DNA of 37,897 nucleotides from Lachnospiraceae bacterium (GTDB lineage Bacteria; Bacillota; Clostridia; Lachnospirales; Lachnospiraceae), in NCBI GenBank assembly GCA_024685315.1, contig JAIKVW010000032.1, forward strand, positions 1-37,897, written 5' to 3'. Below, one piece after another: positions 24,072 through 32,400 of the stretch. Each line of letters starts with the position of its first letter. Position 1 is the first letter of the stretch. The notes below the pieces were generated by a model that did no database searches, had not been told where the DNA came from, and was given only the letters and a program-made list of their open reading frames with translations. The position numbers and the translations under genes are program-made.

Positions 24072-24985
24072 AGAAAAAGATAATAATTGCGGCTGCGGCC
24101 GTGGTTCTGGTCATTATAGGAGCGGCTGCGTTGCGAAAGGCCGCGGCTTCCGGGGATCAGAAGACTTATGTGATAAGCTCCGGGGGAAGCGTGACCTTCG
24201 AGAACGCCACTCAGACCGTGAAGGACATCCGGGCCGCGTTCGGAAGGCGTGCCTCAGGCATTCATATTTCTTACACATCGCACTCTGACCATATGTCCGA
24301 GATATCCCCGATAGTTGATGAGCTTATGGGATATGCGCTGGAGGAGACGGACGATCCGAAGGAAGGCGACTATCTGAGGCACCAGTACGGCGGGTACACG
24401 ACCAGATACGGTTACACAGAGCAGAACGGGACCTATTCCTATGAGGTCACTATAGTCCCGGATTACTACACTTATCCCGAGCAGGAGAAAGAGGTTGACG
24501 CAGAGGTTGACAGGATAATCCAGAGCCTTGGCTTTACCTCATCCACCACGGATTACGAGAAGGTCAAAGCGATATACGATTATATCTGCGACACGGTGAT
24601 CTATGACAGGATCCATGCCAAAAACCCCTATTATCACCTGAAGACCACGGCCTATGCCGCGCTGATAAATCATACCGCGGTATGCCAGGGGTACGCGGTG
24701 GGCCTCTACCGGCTGTTCCGGGAGGCAGGCCTTTCCGCAAGGGTGATCACCGGGATGGCGGTGGACCCTGAGGACGGATCGCAGCAGAACCACGCCTGGA
24801 ACATTGTTTCCGTAGACGGCCGCTTTTATAATGTTGACGCTACCTGGGACGATATCATCGGGGGCCGGGATTATTTTCTGAAATGCAGCGAAGAATTCCC
24901 TGACCACATACCCGGCGGGGAATATCTCACCGATGAATTCCTCACGGAGTATCCTATGGCAGAAGAAAGTTACGGAAAGGTTTGA
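24068..24985 (+). CDS. exported transglutaminase-like protein
   Basis: A 305-residue protein with an N-terminal membrane anchor (about 5-22) and an extracytoplasmic transglutaminase-like domain. The triad is visible: Cys206 (TAVCQGYA), His242 (NHAWNIV) and Asp257 (VDATWDD). Bacterial members act as proteases or crosslinkers of surface proteins or peptidoglycan; the activity is not predictable here. A TTG start is used, overlapping the FrdB stop (TTGA), so it belongs to the same translational chain. The part before the core (about 35-150) is not recognised. It could process or position the surface iron and flavin proteins of the cluster (inference). Confidence 0.85.
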   Translation: MKKKIIIAAAAVVLVIIGAAALRKAAASGDQKTYVISSGGSVTFENATQTVKDIRAAFGRRASGIHISYTSHSDHMSEISPIVDELMGYALEETDDPKEGDYLRHQYGGYTTRYGYTEQNGTYSYEVTIVPDYYTYPEQEKEVDAEVDRIIQSLGFTSSTTDYEKVKAIYDYICDTVIYDRIHAKNPYYHLKTTAYAALINHTAVCQGYAVGLYRLFREAGLSARVITGMAVDPEDGSQQNHAWNIVSVDGRFYNVDATWDDIIGGRDYFLKCSEEFPDHIPGGEYLTDEFLTEYPMAEESYGKV

Positions 24986-24995
24986 TCATAAAGTC

Positions 24996-26213
24996 ATGAA
25001 GAACAGCATCATTATCAGGAATATGAAAGCACACAAGGGCAGGACGCTGAGCCGTGCCCTGCTTACGATGCTGCTTTTTATCGTGATATTCGGGGGCACG
25101 CTTGCAATAATGAGCCTGAAAAGGGGCCTCTCATCAGTAAATGAGCGCTTCGGTGCGGACGTCATGGTCGTTTCGAGGCAGGCCTCGCTCAGCATTGACA
25201 AGAACACGCTGATCCTTCAGGGAGCGGATACATATTATTACATGGATGCTTCCGTTCTGGACAAGATAAATACAAGCCCTGAGCTCGAAGGCAAGATAGG
25301 AAAAATATCTCCGCAGTTCTACCTCACGAGCGAGAGCACGAATCTCGCCGATGACCCGGTCCCCTTCATAGGGATAGACCCCTCTACGGATTTCGTTGTG
25401 GGTTCCTGGATAGAAGAGGGAGAGCAGCTCAGTACCGATCCCTCCGCGCGAGAGATAATCGCCGGAAGCGGCATCAGTCTGGAGCGCGGGCAGCAGGTCT
25501 CGTTCTACGGCGTGGTGTGCACGGTTAAGGCGAAGCTCGGCGTCACAGGAACCGAGTATGACGGCAGCATCTTCGCGAGCATGGACACCATAAACGCAAT
25601 GATAAACGCGGCAAATGGATCAGGCACCCGTGATTTTGGGAATCTGGATGCAAAGGAGCAGATCTCCAGCATCCTGATAAAATCTGATGAGTTTGCTGTC
25701 GCGGAAGAGATAACCGGAGAAATAAACCTGCATGTCAGAGGCGTGAAGGCTGTGCAGGCCGGCGGGGTAATGACAAATCTTGCTGACAGTGTGAGCGGCG
25801 CATCCACGATCATTACCATACTGCTCGCGGCCGCGGTAATACTGATCCTTGCGGTAATGGCGGCAGCGTACGTGATGAGCACCCAGGAGCAGAGGAGCGA
25901 GAGCGCGCTTCTCCGGATGCTCGGCGCCTCCAGGAAGACCGTGGTCAGGAATGTGATGGGAGAGGCTGCAGCTTCAAGCGCATGCGGCATTATCGCAGGC
26001 GCGGTGATCTGCCTGGCGCTTTCTGTACCATTCATCAGCATGATGAAAAAATGGCTGGGACTCCCCTTCCTGATGCCGGGGACCGGCAGCATAGCAATAC
26101 TATTTGTGATAAGCGCAGCGGCGGCATTTCTCGCCGCGGCGGCAGCCTCAGGCATCTCAGCCCGCCATTTTAACGCATTCGATCCGGGCATGGAGCTTAA
26201 AAGGAGCATTTAG
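24996..26213 (+). CDS. FtsX-type ABC permease (second module, first)
   Basis: A 405-residue FtsX/MacB-like permease with helix 1 at about 18-41, an extracytoplasmic domain (about 45-270) and three C-terminal helices with the coupling loop TQEQRSESALLRMLGAS. I choose the ATG at 24996 because it gives the standard positively charged N-terminus and starts after the transglutaminase stop; no strong ribosome site is visible, so translation may depend on coupling. It is clearly paralogous to the next gene: both show GRT...LL near the start and GA(D/E)(V/I)MV(V/I) after helix 1. It differs from the FtsX pair at 16931-19443. Confidence 0.87.
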   Translation: MKNSIIIRNMKAHKGRTLSRALLTMLLFIVIFGGTLAIMSLKRGLSSVNERFGADVMVVSRQASLSIDKNTLILQGADTYYYMDASVLDKINTSPELEGKIGKISPQFYLTSESTNLADDPVPFIGIDPSTDFVVGSWIEEGEQLSTDPSAREIIAGSGISLERGQQVSFYGVVCTVKAKLGVTGTEYDGSIFASMDTINAMINAANGSGTRDFGNLDAKEQISSILIKSDEFAVAEEITGEINLHVRGVKAVQAGGVMTNLADSVSGASTIITILLAAAVILILAVMAAAYVMSTQEQRSESALLRMLGASRKTVVRNVMGEAAASSACGIIAGAVICLALSVPFISMMKKWLGLPFLMPGTGSIAILFVISAAAAFLAAAAASGISARHFNAFDPGMELKRSI

Positions 26214-27407
26214 ATGAAGAAGAATATTTCTCTTAAAAATCTGGCAAAGAAGCCCGGCAGGACCGCAGCGCTCACCATCATGGCCGCGCTCCTCTGCCTT
26301 GCGGTTTTCGGAGGATCGCTTCTCGTGAAAAGCCTCACCAGCGGATTTTCTTCACTTGAAGACCGCCTCGGGGCAGAGATCATGGTCATACCGGAAGACG
26401 CGGCAGGGAGCAAGAAGCTCCAGGACATAGTCCTCCAGGGCAACACCGGATACTTCTACATGGACTACGGCATCCTTGATGAAGTGGAAAATATGGAGGG
26501 TGTCGGTGAATGCACAGGGCAGTTCTTCCTCGCCTCCGCGATGTCAAACTGCTGCTCCGCAAGGCTTCAGATCATTGGATTTGACCCGGATACGGACTTC
26601 GTCATCAAGTCCTGGATCCAAAAGAGCTACAGCAAGGACCTGGGTGAAAACGACATAGTTATCGGAAACGGGATCAACGCCTTCGTCGGCGACACCATGC
26701 TTTTCTACGGCGTGAACTGCCATGTAGTCTCGAAGCTCGCTGCGACCGGTACGAGCTACGACTACAGCGTATTTACGACCAAGGACAATATCCGCACCCT
26801 GATAGCCTCATCCCTCGAGAAAAAGCTCAATAATTTCGGGGATATAGATCCCTATAACGTAGTATCAAGCATACTTATTAATACCGACGGAACGGTCACT
26901 CCCGACGAGCTCGCCGCGAAGATAACCGAGACTGTGCCCGGAGTCACCGCGATCGTCACGAACAGCATGATCTCAGGAATTTCGGACACGCTGAGCGGAG
27001 TCGGAAGAGTCATAAGGGTGCTGATCGTCGCGGTGTGCGTGCTGGCATTCGTGATAACCGCGATCGTATTCGCGATGAGCGTCCGCGGGCGCAAGAAGGA
27101 ATTCGCGACTATGAGGCTTCTCGGCGCGACCAGGAATAAAATCGCCGGGATAGTTTTCGGGGAGTCTGCCGTAACAAGCCTTATTGGAAGCATTGCCGGA
27201 ATAGTTCTCGGTATAATAATCGTAGTAATGTTCGGAAAATTCATTGAGGAGCAGCTGGGACTGCCGTATCTGCTTCCCGGCGCAGCGACATTTGTCCTGA
27301 CCGGCATACTCGCGGCGGCCGGTACGGTGATATCCGGAACGGTGTCATCTGTCGTGCCGGCTATCAGGATAAGCCGCGCGGACCCGCAGATCCTGCTGAA
27401 GGAATAG
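26214..27407 (+). CDS. FtsX-type ABC permease (second module, second)
   Basis: A 397-residue permease paralogous to the preceding one. Shared features are LQGNTGYFYMDYGILD versus LQGADTYYYMDASVLD, IGFDPDTDFVIKSWI versus IGIDPSTDFVVGSWI, and FYGVNCHV versus FYGVVCTV. It has helix 1 at about 18-41 and three C-terminal helices with coupling loop RGRKKEFATMRLLGAT. It starts directly after the previous TAG with no spacer. It should form a heterodimer with its neighbour, driven by the ATPase at 27427. A Cys pair in the outer domain (SNCCSA) is peculiar to this copy. Confidence 0.88.
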   Translation: MKKNISLKNLAKKPGRTAALTIMAALLCLAVFGGSLLVKSLTSGFSSLEDRLGAEIMVIPEDAAGSKKLQDIVLQGNTGYFYMDYGILDEVENMEGVGECTGQFFLASAMSNCCSARLQIIGFDPDTDFVIKSWIQKSYSKDLGENDIVIGNGINAFVGDTMLFYGVNCHVVSKLAATGTSYDYSVFTTKDNIRTLIASSLEKKLNNFGDIDPYNVVSSILINTDGTVTPDELAAKITETVPGVTAIVTNSMISGISDTLSGVGRVIRVLIVAVCVLAFVITAIVFAMSVRGRKKEFATMRLLGATRNKIAGIVFGESAVTSLIGSIAGIVLGIIIVVMFGKFIEEQLGLPYLLPGAATFVLTGILAAAGTVISGTVSSVVPAIRISRADPQILLKE

Positions 27408-27426
27408 GAGGAGCTTAAGATCTCTC

Positions 27427-28101
27427 ATGGATATAAAAGCTGAAGGAATTAAACGCGAATTCATAAGGAAAATGAAGGACAGCAACGTGTTCGAAGCCGT
27501 GCAGAAGACGGACTTCGTACTGCGCGCGGGAGAGCTCACGATGCTGGAAGGAAGGTCAGGAGGCGGGAAGAGCACATTTATGAGCATGCTTTGCGGGCTG
27601 CTTAAGCCCACCGAAGGGAAAGTGACAGCCGGCGGTACGGACCTTTACAGCCTCTCAGACGACGAACTCTCGAAGTTCAGGAACCTGCATTTCGGTATAA
27701 TCCCGCAGGTGCAGACCGGGATCTCCAGCCTGACTGTGAGGGAAAACATCCTGCTCCCGTACACGCTTTACAATGAGGAGCTTCCGGATGCCCGCTGGCT
27801 TGATGAGCTGTTAAAGACCCTGGACATCGGGAATCTCGCGGACTCTATGCTTTCCGAGCTGTCGGGAGGGGAGCTCCGGAGGATGACGATAGCAAGGGCA
27901 ATGATCAGGAAGCCGGAGATACTGATGGCCGACGAGCCTACCGGCGACCTTGACGATGAGAATACGGAAATGGTGCTGCAGCTTCTGCAGAAGGCCGCCC
28001 GCGCGGGAAGCGCAGTGCTGCTGGTCACACACGAGAACTGCGCTGCAGGATACGCGGACGTCAGATATACGATGTCAGGCGGGGTGCTAAGGGAAGTCTG
28101 A
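27427..28101 (+). CDS. ABC transporter ATPase (second module)
   Basis: A 224-residue MacB/LolD-type ATPase with Walker A GRSGGGKS (42-49), Q-loop PQVQ (about 94), signature LSGGE (145-149), Walker B ILMADE (165-170), the DEPTGDLD motif and the switch His in VTHEN. It is more diverged from the standard than the ATPase at 19461 (GRSGGGKS instead of GPSGSGKS). It follows the two permeases by 19 bases and is the last gene before the terminator. Similar FtsX/FtsX/ATPase sets without a substrate-binding protein are common in Clostridia; the substrate is unknown. Confidence 0.9.
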   Translation: MDIKAEGIKREFIRKMKDSNVFEAVQKTDFVLRAGELTMLEGRSGGGKSTFMSMLCGLLKPTEGKVTAGGTDLYSLSDDELSKFRNLHFGIIPQVQTGISSLTVRENILLPYTLYNEELPDARWLDELLKTLDIGNLADSMLSELSGGELRRMTIARAMIRKPEILMADEPTGDLDDENTEMVLQLLQKAARAGSAVLLVTHENCAAGYADVRYTMSGGVLREV

Positions 28102-28116
28102 TAATAAGAGCCATAC

Positions 28117-28163
28117 AAAAAACTCCGGAACGAACCTTGAGGTTAATCGTTCCGGAGTTTTTT
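28117..28163. terminator. perfect bidirectional intrinsic terminator
   Basis: AAAAAACTCCGGAACGA (28117-28133) pairs with TCGTTCCGGAGTTTTTT (28147-28163) around a 13-base loop, with T-runs on both strands. It ends the long iron cluster on the plus strand and the DUF4418 gene on the minus strand. Confidence 0.92.
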
Positions 28164-28196
28164 TGTACAGTTCTTCGCTTGCCTTGCGGGATAAAA

Positions 28197-28601
28197 CTAT
28201 TTTGCTGCCTTCGCCGCCATTACGCACTGCAGCGCAGAGAGGACGATGACAACGACCGACATAATGCGGACGAAAGGCTGCATGACCGCGTAGCATCTCA
28301 TGGAGTCCATCATGCACATGTGGATGATGGTTCCGGGGACCAGCATTGCCACGATGGCAAGTCCTGCTGCCGTGCATGAAAAGTTCAGGACGGCGCTTTT
28401 TGCCCGGCTTACAAGCGAGATCAGTGAGACCACGGCTATCAGAAGTCCCAGAATGAGAACGGCGGTCTGGGCATCGTGGCAGTTCATCCAGGTTCCGTCC
28501 TCCTTCTGAGAGCAGGCCCGGAATACTGTAGATACCCCGGCCGAGAGCAGCAGGCCGGCGATCAGGCTGAACAGGCTAAATACTTTACTTTTAAGATTCA
28601 T
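28197..28601 (-). CDS. DUF4418 family membrane protein
   Basis: A 134-residue protein with four predicted helices (about 8-28, 46-64, 72-93, 109-130). It matches the DUF4418 pattern: VFRAC (Cys30) before a short outer loop with WMNCHDAQTA (Cys41-His42), and HMCMMDSMRC (His94, Cys96, Cys103) in a second loop. These Cys/His/Met residues could bind a metal, but no function is established. AGAGGA precedes the start codon by about ten bases. It converges on the iron cluster across a shared terminator, and its promoter carries a TTAG/CTA dyad like the FTR1 promoter, so it is a candidate accessory part of the same system. Confidence 0.78.
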   Translation of the reverse strand: MNLKSKVFSLFSLIAGLLLSAGVSTVFRACSQKEDGTWMNCHDAQTAVLILGLLIAVVSLISLVSRAKSAVLNFSCTAAGLAIVAMLVPGTIIHMCMMDSMRCYAVMQPFVRIMSVVVIVLSALQCVMAAKAAK

Positions 28602-28653
28602 TTATGCACATCCTCTTTATTTGGATTAACAGGCAGTGTAACCTCGCCTGCAG

Positions 28654-28684
28654 TTAGTCTAGACTATCCTGGGGCAATTGTCAA
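28654..28684 (-). promoter_or_regulatory. promoter of DUF4418 gene with palindromic operator
   Basis: On the minus strand TTGACA (complement of 28679-28684) and TAGACT (complement of 28656-28661) are spaced by 17 bases. The -10 lies inside the perfect 12-base palindrome TAGTCTAGACTA (28655-28666), extended to TTAGTCTAGACTAT. The half-sites match those at the FTR1 promoter, implying the same repressor. Confidence 0.65.
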
Positions 28685-28767
28685 CCGGAATGCAGGACAT
28701 TTGACATCTCAGCCGGTCCGGAGAAGAGGGGACAGAAGGATAACGGCAGGTTTTTGGATAAATGCCT

Positions 28768-28796
28768 TTGAAAACTCGATGCCTTCAGGTTATAAT
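28768..28796 (+). promoter_or_regulatory. promoter of truncated XRE gene
   Basis: TTGAAA (28768-28773), a 17-base spacer and a perfect TATAAT (28791-28796), about 75 bases before the ATG at 28871. Confidence 0.65.
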
Positions 28797-28870
28797 TTTT
28801 TTGTCAGGTATGTGCTATGGCCTGATGCAGATTTTAGCATTGCGATTGCTGCGCCTGGAGGGGCATCTTC

Positions 28871-29071
28871 ATGAATAAGACAACAGGAGAACTTCTGGCA
28901 GAACTGGGCGGAAGTGCCGGCTTTAACAGATATTTGCACAATAATCAGGCTGAGTTTATCTCCGGAGAGATCGGGAGCCATCTGGAAAGGATCCGCCAGG
29001 AACAGAAGCTTAGCAAAGCGGAGCTGTCAAGGCGGTCCGGCATCAGTGATTTTTTTAGTCACGGCAAATAA
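28871..29071 (+). pseudogene. truncated XRE-type helix-turn-helix regulator
   Basis: This 66-residue frame has a GGAGGGG ribosome site and its own promoter. It matches the N-terminus of a Clostridia XRE-regulator family (MNKTTGELLAEL, then a charged linker, then SHLERIRQEQKLSKAELSRRSGISD). The helix-turn-helix is cut within its recognition region, and the chain ends FFSHGK. In-frame and shifted fragments further on (to about 29200, such as KRDLLLQEC) loosely recall the family's C-terminal part, so a deletion plus frameshift is likely. The kinase gene often next to this family is not present. DNA binding by the remnant is doubtful. Confidence 0.6.
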
Positions 29072-29312
29072 ACCGTTCGCCTGAGCCGCGGTGACGAAGC
29101 AGGCGGATGGTCTTGTCAGCTGTCTCTTTATACGTATGCAGAGTCTCAAAGCAAAGAGGGATCTCCTCCTGCAGGAATGTGTACAAAGCGGTGCCCTCCC
29201 CCTCCCATAAATAGAAACACCTTTAGTATATCGTGCAGAAGCGATTTTAGCAAGATGGCAGCCGTCCTGACGAAAAAATCCGAAAAAGGCTGAAATAGCA
29301 ATTGCCGGCATA
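29072..29312. other. intergenic, possible gene remnant
   Basis: No intact gene is seen. The first 130 bases may be decayed sequence of the XRE gene; the rest shows no clear feature. Confidence 0.4.
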
Positions 29313-29341
29313 TTGAATTTGGAAGAGGCAAAATATATATT
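29313..29341 (+). promoter_or_regulatory. promoter of giant surface-protein gene
   Basis: TTGAAT (29313-29318), a 17-base spacer and TATATT (29336-29341), about 95 bases before the ATG at 29435. Confidence 0.6.
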
Positions 29342-29352
29342 TTATTATGGAT

Positions 29353-29407
29353 TATGCCGTGCCTTTGGAAGGAGGCAGGCTTTGACCCTGAGCGGGTCGG
29401 AAAGCAA
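29353..29407 (+). promoter_or_regulatory. structured 5' leader with two hairpins
   Basis: TGCCTTTGGAAGGAGGCA-type pairing (about 29357-29374) is followed by GACCC-TGAGC-GGGTC (about 29383-29397) inside a GCTTT/AAAGC stem. The leader ends before the GGGGAGA ribosome site. It does not match a riboswitch class I know, and could stabilise the mRNA. Confidence 0.35.
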
Positions 29408-29434
29408 CTGAAATAATTTGGGGAGAATTGCGCT

Positions 29435-32400
29435 ATGAAGAAATTTATCTGTGTGAGCCTGAGTATCATGATGATTTTATCTCATGTACCGGCGGCAGCT
29501 TTTGCGGCTGAGGCGGATAATATCAGTGAGACTTCGGCCGAGAGTGCGGCCGTAGAAGCCGCCGTGGGAGTTGAGAATGCTGAGACAGTGGAGGCTGTGC
29601 CGGAAGAGGCGGAGACCTCTTTGCCTGCGGAGATTGCGGCTGAAGAGGCGGAGCCTGCTGCGTTGGAGAACGTGACCGACGTGGCGGAGCCTGCTGCTGC
29701 AACGGAGGCAACAGCGGATACGAAGAGCACCGTGGCTTCAGGGACCTGCGGAGACAGCCTGACCTGGACGCTTGATTCTACAGGTGTTCTGACCATACAG
29801 GGGTCAGGAGCTATGACGGATTACACAAGCAGCAGCTCCATGCCCTGGTACTCTAACCGGAGCAGCATAAAAACTCTCGTAATAGGATCCGGCGCGACCA
29901 AGATCGGTGATTATGCTTTCAATGGCTGTTCCAATATTACAAGCGTGGACATTCCAGATACCGTGACCGCGATCGGAATCTACGCATTTGAAAACTGCTC
30001 TAAATTGACAAGCGTATCAATCCCTGAAGGAGTGAAAACGGTCAATATTTGTGCGTTTGGTAATTGTACCAGCCTGGCAAAAGTCAGTATGCCTGCAAGC
30101 GCAACATTGCTTTACTCTTCTGTGTTCACGGGATGCAGTAAGCTAATCACGGCCGGCCCTTCGGGCAGCGGCTGCAACTATGAGTTTGCATGGACAACGA
30201 CGATCCCGATGTGGGCTTTTCATAATTGCAGCTCTCTGACTACTATAACCCTTCCGGAGAGCGTAACTAAAATAGAACTGGAAGCATTTCGAGGCTGCAG
30301 CTCCCTTACCAGCATTAACATACCTGCATCAGCAACATCGTTCGAGAGTAATGTTTTCTCAGGCTGCACCAGCCTTACGACAGCAGGCCCGATTAGGAGC
30401 GGCTGCAACATTGAGTTCGGCTGGGAAACCTCTATACCTGCCAAAGCATTTCACAACCATTCCAGCCTAGAAAGTATAATTCTCCCTACAACCCTTACCA
30501 GTATCGGGTCAAATGCTTTTTACACATGCACCGGCCTTAAGGATGTCTATTACCCTGGATCCCAGGCTGAGATGGAAACATTTCGGAACAACTTAACGGT
30601 CTCCAGCGGAAACACTTCTTTTTCATCCGCGGCTATGCATTATGAATATATAAGCAGGGGCACTGTGGGCGGCCTTACCTGGGTATTGCAGGAGGGCAAT
30701 GTCCTCGTCATCTCCGGCACAGGCGCGATGACAGGGACCTATGAATATGATGACGGCGACTATTATCCGGCATATCCCTGGCCGAACACGATAGAGGAAC
30801 TCATAATCGAGGAAGGGGTCACCTCGGTCAGCACCTGCGCCTTTGAGGGCTGCAAGAACCTCACAAAGGTGACGCTTCCGTCTACACTGACTGCAATCGG
30901 CATTCAGGCCTTTAGAGGCTGCTCCGCGCTCGAAGAGATAGAGCTGCCTGAAGGCCTTCTTACTATTAACGGAAGCGCATTTGAAAACTGCACAAGCCTG
31001 ACAGAACTGGTCATTCCGGCAAGTGTTACCGGAATATATACTGATGCTATTAACGGCTGTACCGCACTTACAGCGCTTTCTTATGCGGGAACCGGTGAAC
31101 AGTGGATCTCCTTGTACAAGAATGACAGCCAGATCAATCAGATGTTCATCCACTGTCTTGCGGACGATACCACTGTGTGCGGCGGAAGGATCGGCAGCAC
31201 AAGCGGCACGACCTTCTGGGAGTATAGCGAGGACGGGACTTTAACTGTCAGCGGATCAGGCGCGATCCCTGACTATTTCAATACTTCAAGCAACGGGAAC
31301 AACTATCCGGACAGGCCCTGGGAGAACATTCCATATACAAAACTGGTGGTTGAAGAGGGAATCACGAAGATCGGATGGCGCGCATTTGCCGGAGCTTCAT
31401 CTCTGGTATCAGTACAGCTTCCTTCGACTCTGACTGAGATCAAGGGATACCGCTACTATTCCAACCATGTCGGAGCTTTCAGTTTCTGCACTGCATTGGA
31501 ATCAATTGAGATACCTGAAGGCGTGACAAAGATCGGATGCTTCGCATTCATGTACTGCAATAATCTGAAGAGCATCATCGTTCCGGAATCCGTTACCATA
31601 ATCGGATATGGCTCGTTCTATGGGTGCACTTCTCTCGAGACTATATGGTACCGCTGCACAAGCGATCAGCGGAACAGGGTATCAGTAGACAGCCAATACG
31701 ACGGGAGCTCAGACGGCAGTAATCATAGCAGCGCAAGTGTACTTGCGAACGTGACCGAGTATGTACTTCCTAATAGTTTTTCAATTTCAGAAAGCAGCCT
31801 GACGATGGGTATCGGCTCGAGTACGACTCTCGAGGCTTCGATATTGCCGGAAGATACGGATAAGCAGAGGCTTTGGGACGGCACAAATATGTCGGCACTT
31901 CCTTCGGATATCGTATGGAGCAGCTCGGATGAAAACATCGTTTCTGTTGAGAACGGCGTGGTGACCGCAAAGGAAGCAGGAAGCGCGGTGATAACAGCTT
32001 CGCTCGGGGACCTTACTGCGGACTGCGAGGTTACTGTCGCTTCGATCCCCGCAGAAGGGATAGCGCTCAACAAGACTTCTCTCACGCTCTACGAAGGATA
32101 CACCGAGCAGCTTACGGTGACATTCACTCCTGCGGGCACGTCGAATAAGACGCTCTACTGGAGCAGCAGCAATACGAACGTTGCTACGGTCGAAGACGGC
32201 CTCGTCACTTCTGTTGACGGAGGGACTGCGATCATAACCGTCATCTCTGACGACGGTGGGTTCTTTGCAACTTGTACGGTGAAGGTGCTGGATATTATTG
32301 ATTCCGGAGTTTGCGGGGAGAATCTCACGTGGATAATTACGGGAGATGGCGATGAATATACGCTGCATATAATGGGCAGTGGGGATATGTATGACTTCTA

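Noticed and set aside
29353-29434. Riboswitch in the giant gene leader
   Set aside because: Two hairpins are present but I could not match the conserved core of c-di-GMP, preQ1, SAM or other classes; kept only as a structured leader.
31787-32368. Minus-strand frame of 193 codons
   Set aside because: It lies antisense to Ig-like domains of the giant gene and has no recognisable features.
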